DNA of 64,000 bases. Origin: Limanda limanda. Lineage: Eukaryota; Chordata; Actinopteri; Pleuronectiformes; Pleuronectidae. The translations under genes and the position numbers were made by a program. The notes below the pieces were generated by a model. That model was not told the origin of the DNA. It saw only the letters and a list, made by a program, of their open reading frames with translations, and did not search any database. Location: NCBI RefSeq assembly GCF_963576545.1, contig NC_083644.1, positions 28,463,393-28,527,392 of the forward strand, given 5' to 3'. Of this stretch, positions 27,428-37,632 are shown piece after piece. The first letter of the stretch is position 1, and each line of letters starts with the position of its first letter.

Positions 27428-27530
27428 GAATAATAACAATAACAATGATAATAATAATAATAATAACTTTATTTGTATAGCACTTATGTAAACAAGGTTA
27501 CAAAGGGCTTTCGAAAAAAATACATGGCAA
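27428..27530 (-). repeat. Retroposon 3' tail with (ATT)n end
   Basis: On the plus strand AATAATAATAATAATAAC is followed by TTTATTTGTATAGCACTTAT and TTACAAAGGGCTTTCG. The minus strand is therefore a retroposon 3' end (AAAGCCCTTTGTAACC, then AAGTGCTATACAAATAAA) with an ATT-repeat tail. This tail differs from the TTGA-tailed family at 7813. Confidence 0.65.
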
Positions 27531-27552
27531 AATGAAAAATTAATTATAATAA

Positions 27553-27765
27553 AAGGTATTAAGTTCAGTTCAATTTAAGAGCCAAATCATAACAGAATAA
27601 GGTCAAGACCTTAAATTAAATAGAGAGACCCAACAGTTCCGGCAATCGGCAACCTCTACGGCGACTGTGGAGAGAAAAAACTCCCTCATTATCTGGGAGA
27701 AACCTCTCGAACCAGACTCAGTGTGGGCGGCCATCTGCCTCGACCTGTTGGGGAAGAGGAGAGGT
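27553..27765 (-). repeat. LINE-type 3' tail block
   Basis: The plus strand reads AGTTCAGTTCAATTTAAGAG, then CCAAATCATAACAGAATAAG, then AGAGAGACCCAACAGTTCC. It continues with GAGAAAAAACTCCCTCATTA and TGTGGGCGGCCATCTGCCTC. This combination is a common interspersed repeat in fish. It lies next to the ATT-tailed fragment and in the same orientation. Confidence 0.6.
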
Positions 27766-29150
27766 GGGTGGCCAAGAGGGAGTAGAAAAGAGAGAGAGAT
27801 ACTCATATGTATATCAGTATATATACACAGCTACTAACTTGACTAACCTCTGGTTGCATAATGGCTTTTGTATCAAACTAAAAAATCTCTGTTTTGAACA
27901 TTTTATTATTCACAGCAACCAACTGTTGGGGGGAAATTGATTGTTGGAGCATCAGATTTGGCTTTGGCTCTTACTGTGTGTGTTGCCTTGGCGTATAGTG
28001 CAAAACACGAGTATTTAATACGAAATGTCCATTATTCCAAAATGGAGGGATCATTTCCTTTCATATCACATAAACAGATGTGTGTTTGGTAGTAGAGCAC
28101 TTGAAAGAACCACATGCACCAGCAGACTTACTTTCAGGAACTGGCCCAGAATCAATACAGCTACAAAGATTTTGAGCTCAACAGTGATTAACTGGGTATT
28201 GAGGGAAGATGTGAGTGAGGAAGAGCAGACATTACTCTTCCTCAGTCGCTCATGTTAAGATTGAGTTTGAGACAGGATGGAAGCTTCTGACAATAAAGCT
28301 CAGATACAACAGTTTAATGGAAAAAAAACACAAATGATTTTTTGGACCTTTCACCCACATCTCATGTTCAGCTCATGTTTGCATAGTTTTTGAAACACAA
28401 AATACACATCAACATTAACTCCACTGTAGCAAACTTGAGGTGATAGAGAATAATTGCAGATCAGTTCCTCATAATAATTATGTTTTTAATAAATGATTCT
28501 GTGACTGACCTAATTCATTTGAAATGTCTTATTAATGGTATATTCATGACTCGCTGTTCAGTAGGGTGTCATGGTTGGGCTATTTTTTGGTTTTGCACAT
28601 ACTCACTGGATGTGACGGGGGAGTAATGCAGTAATCGGGGAAATTCTGGCAGCACAATGCAGGAATTAGTCTCACATTGTCCCGTACACAACCGATCAAT
28701 ATATTTCACACAAAATGTATCTATTACCTGGCATGTGATCACACCAGGAAAAATAACAGTTCTGTTCCAACTATGGCAATATTTCTAGTAAGACAGACTA
28801 AAGACTGGAGGGTTGCACTTTAGATATAGAAAATCTCGCGTTTGTGTTTGCACTTCCTTCTTCCCTTTCAGAAAGACACGCACTTTGAACACACGTCCAG
28901 TTCACCGCTGTATGGACGCACGCACACACACACATACATACACAAGCACAGTGCAAACAAACACACGATTGGACACAGTTAAAAGGCAGCACATTAGGGG
29001 TAACTGGAGACTGAATTGAGCCCATACAGTAATTATGTGTCTACACCTGAGATGGGAAGAAATGAGAGGAGAGAGTAAGGGAAGAAAAAAGAAAAGAGAG
29101 GAACAGTGGTGAAGAATAGTCTTCCCAGCCCACCTAGGTAGAGGCAGCGT
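27766..29150. other. Unassigned sequence
   Basis: No gene recognised. Short CA-rich stretches occur near 28920-28950. Confidence 0.4.
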
Positions 29151-29152
29151 GC

Positions 29153-29915
<763 letters not shown>

Positions 29916-29920
29916 CTTTT

Positions 29921-30445
29921 ATCAATCAATCAATCAGAATTTATTTGTATAGCCCGTATTCACAAATCACAATCTGTTATCGGGCTTAACAAGGTGTGAC
30001 ATCCCCTTAACCCTCAACAAGAGTAAGGAAAAACTACCAAAAGATAACTATCAACAAGCGAAAATCGTAGAGACCTCAGAGAGAGCCATATGTGAGGGAT
30101 CCCTCTCCCAGGACGAACAAAAGTACAGTAGATGCTGCATGAAACTTAAAACATCAATAAAATTGCAATATTTACAACATTGATTGGAAAACGTTTTAAG
30201 CATAATGGAAAAGTGTGTCAGTGTTTAAAGTATGATACATAAGAAAATGTCTGATAGAAATGAATGGAGTAGCAATGATGAATGAAATGGAGGAGTTATT
30301 GCCAGTAATGGTAGAATATGTGAGTAGGCGTATTGTATATTAAGCAGTCTTGTTGTAATCATCGTGCATTATCAGCCACCACCGCGATCATGATCCACCA
30401 TCACGATCATGGTCCAGTGCCAGTCTGCATGATCAGGAAGGATGC
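29921..30445 (-). repeat. Teleost retroposon tail, copy C
   Basis: The plus strand starts ATCAATCAATCAATC and continues with TTATTTGTATAGCCCGTATT, CCTTAACCCTCAACAAGAGT and GAGAGCCATATGTGAGGGAT. It ends near TGATCCACCATCACGATCAT. This is the longest copy of the family also seen at 6731 and 7813, and it is again minus-oriented. The segment ATATTAAGCAGTCTTGTTGT (30338) is shared with copy A (6917) and copy B (8121), which fixes the family's upstream part. Confidence 0.75.
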
Positions 30446-30628
30446 TCTTTATCAATAGGAAGATTTCTATCAACCGTTTACTTTTTACAAAAGTCTGATT
30501 CAAGGATATACAAGCCAAAGAATACAATTGAATGACATTCATTATGCCAGTTACGTAGAAGCCTGCTTGAGAGCTGGTGTTCATTCTCTGAATGCCTGTT
30601 CATAGACTCAGGTCAGAAAAACACACGT

Positions 30629-30960
30629 AGGGAAAGTTCACCGGAAAGAGATAGTTCACCGGAAAATGAAAATCCACTCATTATCTACTCACCCTATGCC
30701 GATGGAGGGTTGGTGAAGTGTTTGAGTCCACAAACCACTTTTGGAGTTTAAGGGATAAACAGCGTTGCAGGCAAAAACAATAAAATAGACCTAAATGTCC
30801 TTTGATAATCCTCCTCCAGATCCACGTTTGTGCGTGAATCGAAGCATATGTTTAGGGTTAGAAACATGGTCTAAAAGTCCTCGTTCCGAGTCTAATTTGA
30901 ATGTTGCGTCTTACAGACACTTGGAAGACACCACAGGAGCAGTATGGAGGCATTTTTTTT
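30629..30960 (+). repeat. MITE-like repeat with ATAGTTCACCGGAAAATGAA start
   Basis: The phrases GATAGTTCACCGGAAAATGA, CTCATTATCTACTCACCCTA and GGTGAAGTGTTTGAGTCCAC belong to a very common fish DNA-transposon-derived repeat. Here its first bases are duplicated: GTTCACCGGAAA occurs at 30637 and again at 30654. The right end is not visible, so 30960 is approximate. Confidence 0.55.
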
Positions 30961-31157
30961 TATTTGGCAGCAACGCTGTTCACTTACCTTACTTGAACCT
31001 CTTTCATGTAATTTCAGCGTGCACATTAACAGGTAAGAGCAGCCACGCAGGCACAGAATGTGTCTGAGGTTTGGCTAACTGCAGCAACGCATCATTATTT
31101 CAGATAGGAAACATCTTGTGAAAGTCACAAGATGTTGATGACAAACCTTTCGCTATA

Positions 31158-31173
31158 TCAGATCATTACCTAC
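31158..31173. repeat. Left half of the palindromic target site of the CACTG element
   Basis: TCAGATCATTACCTAC lies here, just outside the left end of the transposon at 31184. Its exact reverse complement lies across the right end (35736-35750), apart from the first G, which is taken from the target bases. See the finding on the palindromic target. Confidence 0.85.
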
Positions 31174-31245
31174 TATATAAGTACACTGTAAAAAAAGAAA
31201 AGTTGATTCAACTTAAAAAAGTAAAGCAACCAGCTGCAACGCTTT

Positions 31246-31435
31246 TTTGAGTTGACCTAACTTTAGGGCTTGTGCGTTGTGTCAAATTAAATAATTAAGT
31301 TCACTCAAAATCTTATATAGAGTAGCTCTGAATGGTGATGTTTGAGTTGACCTAACTTTAGGGCTTGTGAGTTGTGTCAAATTAAATAATTAAGTTCACT
31401 CAAAATCTTATATAGAGTAGCTCTGAATGGTGATG
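31246..31435 (+). repeat. 95-bp tandem duplication
   Basis: Units 31246-31340 and 31341-31435 are identical except for one base (GTGCGTTG against GTGAGTTG), so the duplication is recent. Each unit starts TTTGAGTTGACCTAACTTTA. It lies in the left subterminal region of the CACTG element. Confidence 0.97.
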
Positions 31436-31475
31436 TTCTGTTAGACTAACTTAACATCTCCATTCAGAGCTACTC
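31415..31475. repeat. 23-bp-arm hairpin in the CACTG element
   Basis: GAGTAGCTCTGAATGGTGAT with GTT (31415-31437) pairs with 31453-31475 with one mismatch around a 15-nt loop. The left arm overlaps the end of the second 95-bp unit. Confidence 0.9.
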
Positions 31476-31963
31476 AAATCTACAAGTTAGGAATACTAGA
31501 TTATATGCATGCTAATGATTTGAAAACATACATCAACAGAACTGGATAGTTTCAGTCGAGAGAACTTAAGCTTAAACTTGAAATGCTTAGTTAACTCAAC
31601 TTTGCTGCCCATCAGTTGAGCTAACTCAAGTTTACTCTATTCATACTGTTGTGGAAATTCAATAATAACAGCGCAAAATTCTATAAATAATCTGTTTATT
31701 AAGAACACAGGGGTTAACATTATATACATCCAATAACTACAAAAAAGGCAACATTGAAATTGCAGCAGCAGGGATGCTTAAGTGAACTTGGTAACATTAT
31801 ACAATTATTTTCAAAGATAGAATATGTAAACACATAACAAAGTGCAGAACCAGCTCTCAATACTTTAGCTATAATATAGAAAACAGTATGATTGACACTA
31901 TGAATCACAAAACATGTGTTAGTCAGATACTTGAGGAAACCACTGGCCAAACCCAGCAGTGAA

Positions 31964-32620
31964 GAAAGTGCATCCATAAAAAAAAACATGTAACCAGACA
32001 CAAACGTGTTCAGTTGCAGAGATAACCAAATCCAGCACTTAGTAAACACTAACTTCCAATGGGAACATGGGATTCGTAGCAACACTACACAAACTTGTGT
32101 AGCTACTACTGAACTTAAAAACATATTTTGAGGAATAAAGTGACATGTCTATAGAAAGTGCATCCATAAAAACGTGTAACAAGACACAAACGTGTTTAGT
32201 TTCAGAGATAAACAAATCCAGCAGTTAGTAAACACTAACTTCAAATGGGAACATGGGATTTGTGTAGCTACTACTGAACTTAAAAACATATTTTGAGGAA
32301 TAAAGTGACATGTCTATGTGCGCAAGTGTTCATGGTGGCAGGCTTCTTTAACAAGTTTTTTTTCAGCGCCTGAACACAGGCAGAGCACTCTGTGCAGAGG
32401 TTTACAAAAAAATCGAATATAAAAAAATACACAAACTACACAAACTTGTGTAGTCATTACTGAACTTAAAAAACATGTTTTGATGAAGAAAGTGACATGT
32501 CAATGTGCGCAAATATGTGCATTGAACACATGTCTATGTGTCATGGTATCGGGCTACTTTAACAAGTTGTTTTTCAGAGCCTGAACACGGGCAGAACACT
32601 CTGTGCCAAGGTTCATAAAA
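31964..32620. repeat. Repeated copies of the 3' region of the zinc-finger gene
   Basis: Unit 1 begins at 31964 and unit 2 at 32154, both with GAAAGTGCATCCATAAAAA, a 190-bp period. Unit 2 has lost about 25 bp near 32262. A third, partial copy starts near 32436 (CTACACAAACTTGTGTAGTC). After unit 2, at 32338-32410, lies a diverged copy of the last coding bases of the zinc-finger gene (CTTTAACAAG, then CCTGAACACAGGCAGAGCAC). The functional-looking version is at 32544-32617. Confidence 0.85.
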
Positions 32621-34172
32621 ATCTTTTGAAGGGCCTCAAAAGTGTACTTCAACCCTTTGGGGTAGTACAGGTTGAGGTTGTAGATGCATCCAAAGAGAAG
32701 GACAATGGCTGTACTGATGTCAGTGATGTAATCCACAACGACCTTTTCCTTGATGACAAGGGAAATGTTGATTGTTCTGGGCATTGAGTGAGCTCTCCCA
32801 ACATCATCTTCAACAATGGTGACTATGCCAAGTTGAACACCTGCAACGGACGTTTCCTCCGAGTCTGTATCCTAGAGAGAACAAAGAGACATTACTTAAA
32901 TTTTTTATGTTTTCATCACCACATTTATAAATAAATTATATGCCCCTGCCCATGAGTAAAGTAACATGCACCTTTATGAGTTAAACTTTGAGTGCAAGTG
33001 ACCACTGTTCAAAATATGAAGAAATTTAACTAACGAAAAATTTAAGATACATTAAAAAATACATTTTGTAAGGCCACCAGATTAATTTTGACCACCCAGA
33101 TGTCATCAGTTAATCCATGTGAAGGGATAATTTGTGCGAAATCTGGCATTTTTTTCTAAAGGTGCTCTTCAAATTCAGCTGGTGTGCAGTTTAAAAGGTG
33201 TGGGATAATCCTTTGATTCCATAAGTGTTAACAATCCAAAAAGGATGGACAATATCTCACCCTGACAGTGCATATAAAACCAGCCACAATCCAAACACGA
33301 AGACTTGCAGCAAAATTTACTGATTTAAGGTTTTTTTTAGGTTAACCCTCATAGATTACCTCTTGATAATGTGTTTTTACTTTTATTGTTAAAGATTTCA
33401 GCCTTAATTAGGGATAATTACTTATACTACATTAAAGGGAATATAAATAAGTTGTTTTATTGCATATTCCTATCAAATGAATGTGTTTGCTCCCTAATCA
33501 GAGATGTACTGGCCCCTTGTATATTTATATTGGCCCAGTTATTAAAAAAATTGAAGAAAAAAACTTCAATGGTATAAACCGAAGTATTCTTACCAGACAT
33601 GTCTTCAGGACGTTGCCTGGATTCTCCCTCAAATAGAGAGGTAGACCTCGGAGAGCTGTGGCCTTCCTTTGTGCAAGCACATTGGTTGTCTGAAAGACAC
33701 AAATAAAGTTACAAAAAAATATACCATGGCCTGAAAATAAAATCACACCACACCTATTAAAAATGTATGTTAATGTCTGTTTGCAATGTGAAAATGCACT
33801 CTCAGAAAACCTTAATTTATCTCCTACTTGCATTACCTGTTCATCAAGGTTGTCAAGGACTTTGAAAGGACAATAAACAGTCACATGCTGCCTCAAATGA
33901 GTCCTTAGATGGGCTATGTATTTCTTTGGGGCACAGATGTCTTTAAAGTCACACAATTGACAAAAAAAGGTGACTTCTACTTCAGTTTTTCTGGACTTTG
34001 TGTGTACTCTTGAAAGGTGGCATTTTAACCCACCGCTTGTTTTGAAAGTGCAGCAGCAGTCAGTGTACAGGCACGGCAGTGGCCAGAAGCGTCCTCGGTA
34101 GTGGCAAAGTCGGTAATGCTTGAGGAGAATATCCTGATTAGGGTGCGAGAACTTGCACTCCTTACACTGCAT
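32554..34172 (-). CDS. C2H2 zinc-finger protein gene carried by the CACTG transposon (three coding exons)
   Basis: The function is unknown; the family is a repeated teleost set of mobile-element-associated proteins. The exons on the minus strand are 34172-33837 (112 codons), 33689-33594 (32 codons) and 32871-32554 (105 codons plus stop), giving 249 aa. Splice signals are good: TTTGTTTCACAG before the exon that holds the start codon, CAG/GTAATG, TGTCTTTCAG/ACA, CTG/GTAAGA and TTCTCTCTAG/GAT. The frame is kept at each junction. Exon 1 has three C2H2-like fingers: CKEC through HYRLCH, CLYTDC through HLSRVH, and CQLC through HLRTH. Exon 2 ends LRGLPLYLRENPGNVLKTCL. Exon 3 holds IVLLFGCIYNLNLYYPKGLK, then YTFEALQKIFMNL and VQALKNNLL, a conserved C-terminal domain of this family. 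The start at 34172 (MQCKEC) was chosen because the first finger begins there. A short upstream exon is possible. The middle region of longer relatives seems absent. Confidence 0.72.
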
Positions 34173-34825
34173 CCAAATCCTGTGAAACAAAGAAAACACA
34201 TTTAGTTTATGAGTTTAACACCACCCAAATGAACAAACTCCATTTGGCTGAGGCAGAGGTAGGCAACCTTTACATCAAAAGAACCATTTTGCCCCCTCTT
34301 CGCCCAAATAAAATTTGTCTGGAGCTGAGAAACATATTTGATAAGAAAGCTAATAAAGTTATACTATACTAAACTGTTTTGTTGCATTTATGAAATTATA
34401 GAACAATAAAGAACTGTTGACTTTTATAGCTATTTTTACCTGTTACAAAGGAAAACACCAAACTCTTATGAAGAGAAGAAAAATACAGAGGCAAGTGTAG
34501 GTGTACTTTGAAATAAATTAAACATAGAACTATGTAGGGCTATTTGAGTTACATTTCACCATATTTGTGGGAAATGTATGAAATAAGAAGTAGTTATTTT
34601 GAAATAAATAACACGTGAACGAGCTCTGTATGAAAGCTTAATTGTTAAATTCACCGTTATGCTAAGATTCAAACAGAAAAGACACCAACGGACGACACAT
34701 ACCCCAGTATACACAAGGAGAAGATCATCAAAATTTACCATTATTTTATTGATAACTCAACTTAACACGTTGGTTACCTAGTTAGTGCTGGAAGAAATTG
34801 AGGAGGACACGCAGCCGTAGGACAT

Positions 34826-34885
34826 GCGGTTGGAGGACATCAGGCGACACAACTTGCGGTTGGAGGATATCAGGCGGCGAAACTT
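34826..34885. repeat. Two 30-bp tandem units upstream of the zinc-finger gene
   Basis: Units 34826-34855 and 34856-34885 both start GCGGTTGGAGGA and end AACTT, with four or five mismatches. They lie in the CpG-rich zone upstream of the minus-strand gene. Confidence 0.85.
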
Positions 34886-35192
34886 GCAATAGAAGGACGT
34901 GCATCTGATCAACTACACCCCAACTTGTCCGGACAAGCCCACTCTACCTGAGAGCGCTGGCGTCTCAAAACACGAGTGCGCAGTGACACTGACTACGTCA
35001 TGACGTTGCCTTCCGGACGCGGAAGCCACGCTGAAGTGCAGTGCAGCGCTTGCTCCAACATTAACCAACATTGTCCCAACATTAGTCTTTTTTTCACTGC
35101 ACTTCTCCACTTCAATTATTAATTTAATGTCATCCATGTTGAAGAAGTTCTCCGCTGTTTGCTCCGTTAAATGTCGGCTGTCGAGGGTAAAT

Positions 35193-35230
35193 TACGTATT
35201 CTCCACTCAAGCCTATGTGGAGAATACGTA
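35193..35230. repeat. 14-bp perfect inverted repeat
   Basis: TACGTATTCTCCAC (35193-35206) pairs exactly with 35217-35230 around the 10-nt loop TCAAGCCTAT. It lies at the outer edge of the CpG-rich zone of the CACTG element. Confidence 0.95.
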
Positions 35231-35371
35231 GCCCCACTCTCTCTTTTTATCTTTATCACTGCTTGTGTGGCTGCAGTGGATGGGCAGAGGGGGACATTTA
35301 ATAATGTGGCTTCTGCGTCGGTGTGATCCTGGCGTTACGGGGCTGAACATCTAAATAAAGAAATCTGAACA

Positions 35372-35520
35372 TGCTATATATATATATTTATATATTTTAT
35401 ATGTGTGTGTAAATGTGTATAATAATAATACAAGACATAAATATATATGTATATATGTATATGTTTGTTTGTGTGTGTGTGTTTATATATACATATCTAA
35501 GTAGATATATTCCATATATA
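35372..35520. repeat. AT-rich (TA)n tract
   Basis: Imperfect TATATA and ATGTATAT-type repeats in the right part of the CACTG element, with a short GTGTGTGTGT run at about 35471. Confidence 0.85.
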
Positions 35521-35750
35521 AATGCTTTCATATCATTCAATCTGAACTTATAGTTGCATCCCGGAGCTGGCTAAGCAATATTTGAAGTTTCCTCAACTTA
35601 AAATGTTCAGTTGACTGCACTACTTATTTGTAAACTTGAAACTTTGGGTTTGCTCAACATTTAAAAAAAAAATTTGCTCACTCAACTTTTAAAAATAAAT
35701 TAGACCAATGATTTTGAAGTTGGGCTTTTTACAGTGTAGGTAATGATCTG

Positions 35751-37345
35751 AACATGTACAGACATGGATATCAACAATTTAAAATGATTCATGTAAATTA
35801 AACTATTGTATTTATTGGATGTTGTTAGAGGAGAGATTGGAGGCTGCATGTGTGCTATACAGTCATAGTAGACCCCCACACAGGCTGTAATTAAGTCAGT
35901 AAGTTTACAGACAGTAGTTTTCTAGTGCGCTCTCTCTCTCTCTCTCCCTCTCTCTCTGTCTCATTTTCTCTCTCAACTGCTTTCTTGTTACATCTATTCA
36001 GTTGTCAGAGACCAAACTCTTGTGGAAAACCACTGCTGTGGACAATAATTGATTGATATTATATTATATCATTTTATTCTATCAATGTTTTGTTTTCCTT
36101 CCTTATTTTGACAGAAAAGATACTGAAAACCAAGTTTATGATATCATAGAAGCCACAGACCAGTCTCATTGGCTCAGGGGGGTCATTAATAAGATATTAC
36201 ATATTGAGATTATCGTACACCATCTACAGCAACATGGTGAAACTGGGGAATGAAGAAATGGAAAAGCAAGTCCATACTAGAATATAGTTATATCTTTACA
36301 CCTTCCTATTGTCCATCAGTAGTCATGAGGTTTTGTGTTAGCTTTATATGTAAAAAACTAAACTAAGAGCAAACCAATAATAATGATCTAATGTGTGTTA
36401 ACGATAGCTGAGTTATCTACTGTTAGCTAATGGAGGGAGTGTGCTGATATTAGCTTATGATTGTGCTTTGAGGAGGTGTTGATAAGAGAGTAGACATTAT
36501 AGAGATTAACCGTAGGAAGGTTTTGTCTTTAGTTTCTGATAAAAGTCTTTGTCAAGGCACACAAAGGCCCAGGTGCACTGGTTATGACAGACACACACAC
36601 AACACAAAACCTACAAGACAGAGAGACATAAATATAAACATTTTATTGATAGTGTTTCACTTTAGAAAATAAAAAAGGTTCGCAAACATTCTAAAATGAC
36701 TTTGCATTACTTTCTTACCTTGTATGTCATTAAGTGCTTGCCTACTTTCTATACTTGCCCGCAAGAGTGGAAATATTAGATTGATATTGTCCTCGTCTTC
36801 CCATTTGATGCTCAGAAAGAAAGCCAATTTTTCTATTTCCCAAAATGTTCAGCCATAGCAAGAAAGATTCAAGAAATTCATTATGTGAACTAACAGATAA
36901 AGAATTTTTTTTGAATGATCAGAAACTCACTTGAAACGTTCACGATAATTTATTAAAAATTTGTTATAGAATAAATGCATCTTTCCCAAATGTTTTGGTT
37001 TTCCATTAACCTGACATTTGCCCTTCGTTTATGATGAGTAGATACTGTGACTGCATTTAAAAGAAGGGTCCGTCTCTTAATATGTCATCCTCTGCTACAG
37101 CGAGAGATGAATGACTAAACTCTTGTCAGCTCGCAGCACTGCAGGTTCCTGAAATTGGTGTGTTGGTGGTAGACAGAGCAGCAGCCAGACTGTAATTTTA
37201 GCCCCTAAAACAGTGTTTAGGCCAGTGTCTGACGTTAGCCTGCAGACTCGCTGTTTGCATCTGCAGTCTTTTACACTCCACACACACCATTAAGGCAATT
37301 TTACCTCTCATCTGAGTGATTGGACCTGCTGTGGGCTTTGTTGTT
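35751..37345. other. Unassigned sequence
   Basis: A CT-rich stretch lies at 35929-35960. A strong splice-acceptor-like sequence (TTCCTTCCTTATTTTGACAG) ends at 36114 and is followed by about 46 open codons, but no protein family was recognised. Nothing else was seen. Confidence 0.35.
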
Positions 37346-37352
37346 TATGACG

Positions 37353-37397
37353 CTTAAATATTTAAATACACCACAGTCACACTGCACATGTAAATTG

Positions 37398-37400
<3 letters not shown>
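37353..37400 (+). repeat. 48-bp leader of a (CT)n tract, copy 1
   Basis: CTTAAATATTTAAATACACC through CACATGTAAATTGATT is identical to 50665-50712. In both places it is followed at once by a CT tract. The last 11 bases also precede the tract at 10020. Confidence 0.95.

Positions 37401-37472
<72 letters not shown>
37401..37472. repeat. (CT)n microsatellite
   Basis: A perfect CT tract of about 72 bp, ending in TATATATATA. Confidence 0.97.
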
Positions 37473-37481
<9 letters not shown>

Positions 37482-37609
37482 CATGCGTGTGTGTTTGCCC
37501 ACTATGTACTGTATGGCAGACTTGGCAGTGATACATCATCATGCCTGTGGTCCTGTCATTAAGGTTTCTGTAAATAAGGCTTAGGAGGGTAAATTATGCC
37601 ACCAAGCAA

Positions 37610-37632
37610 ACACACACACACACACACACACA
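37610..37632. repeat. Short (CA)n microsatellite
   Basis: A perfect CA tract. Confidence 0.95.

Larger units (their letters stand above)
34790..35350 (-). promoter_or_regulatory. CpG-rich region, likely promoter of the transposon's zinc-finger gene
   Basis: The only CpG-dense part of the CACTG element lies directly upstream (minus strand) of the zinc-finger gene. It contains a CRE-like ACGTCATGACGT at 34995-35006 and an ETS-type CCGGAAG (minus strand, about 35010-35016). No TATA box is evident. A 74-codon minus-strand frame starting MDDIKLIIEVEK at 35137 lies in this region. It could be an upstream exon or unrelated, and I do not call it. Confidence 0.5.
31184..35736 (-). mobile_element. 4.55-kb DNA transposon with CACTG termini and a zinc-finger gene
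   Basis: The left end is CACTGTAAAAAAAG (31184) and the right end, read in reverse complement, is CACTGTAAAAAGCCC (ending at 35736), an 11-bp terminal inverted repeat. Both subterminal zones are dense in AGTTGA/TCAACT motifs. The target duplication is TA, or possibly 6 bp with one mismatch (TAAGTA against TAGGTA). Such ends occur in CACTA/EnSpm-like and IS3EU-like groups; I cannot choose between them. Inside are a 95-bp tandem duplication, a 23-bp-arm hairpin, a triplicated 3' region, a spliced zinc-finger gene on the minus strand and a CpG-rich region upstream of that gene. No DDE transposase was recognised, so this copy looks non-autonomous. Confidence 0.8.

Noticed and set aside
31720..32124. 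134-codon minus-strand frame
   Set aside because: It lies downstream of the zinc-finger gene's stop, in the duplicated 3' region, with no motif or splice context.
33525..34199. The 224-codon frame as one uninterrupted exon
   Set aside because: Good donor and acceptor signals show that it contains a 147-nt intron and runs past a donor at 33593. The three-exon model links to the conserved C-terminus.
36114..36252. Host exon after a strong acceptor-like site
   Set aside because: The 46 open codons match no family I know, and no donor is convincing.
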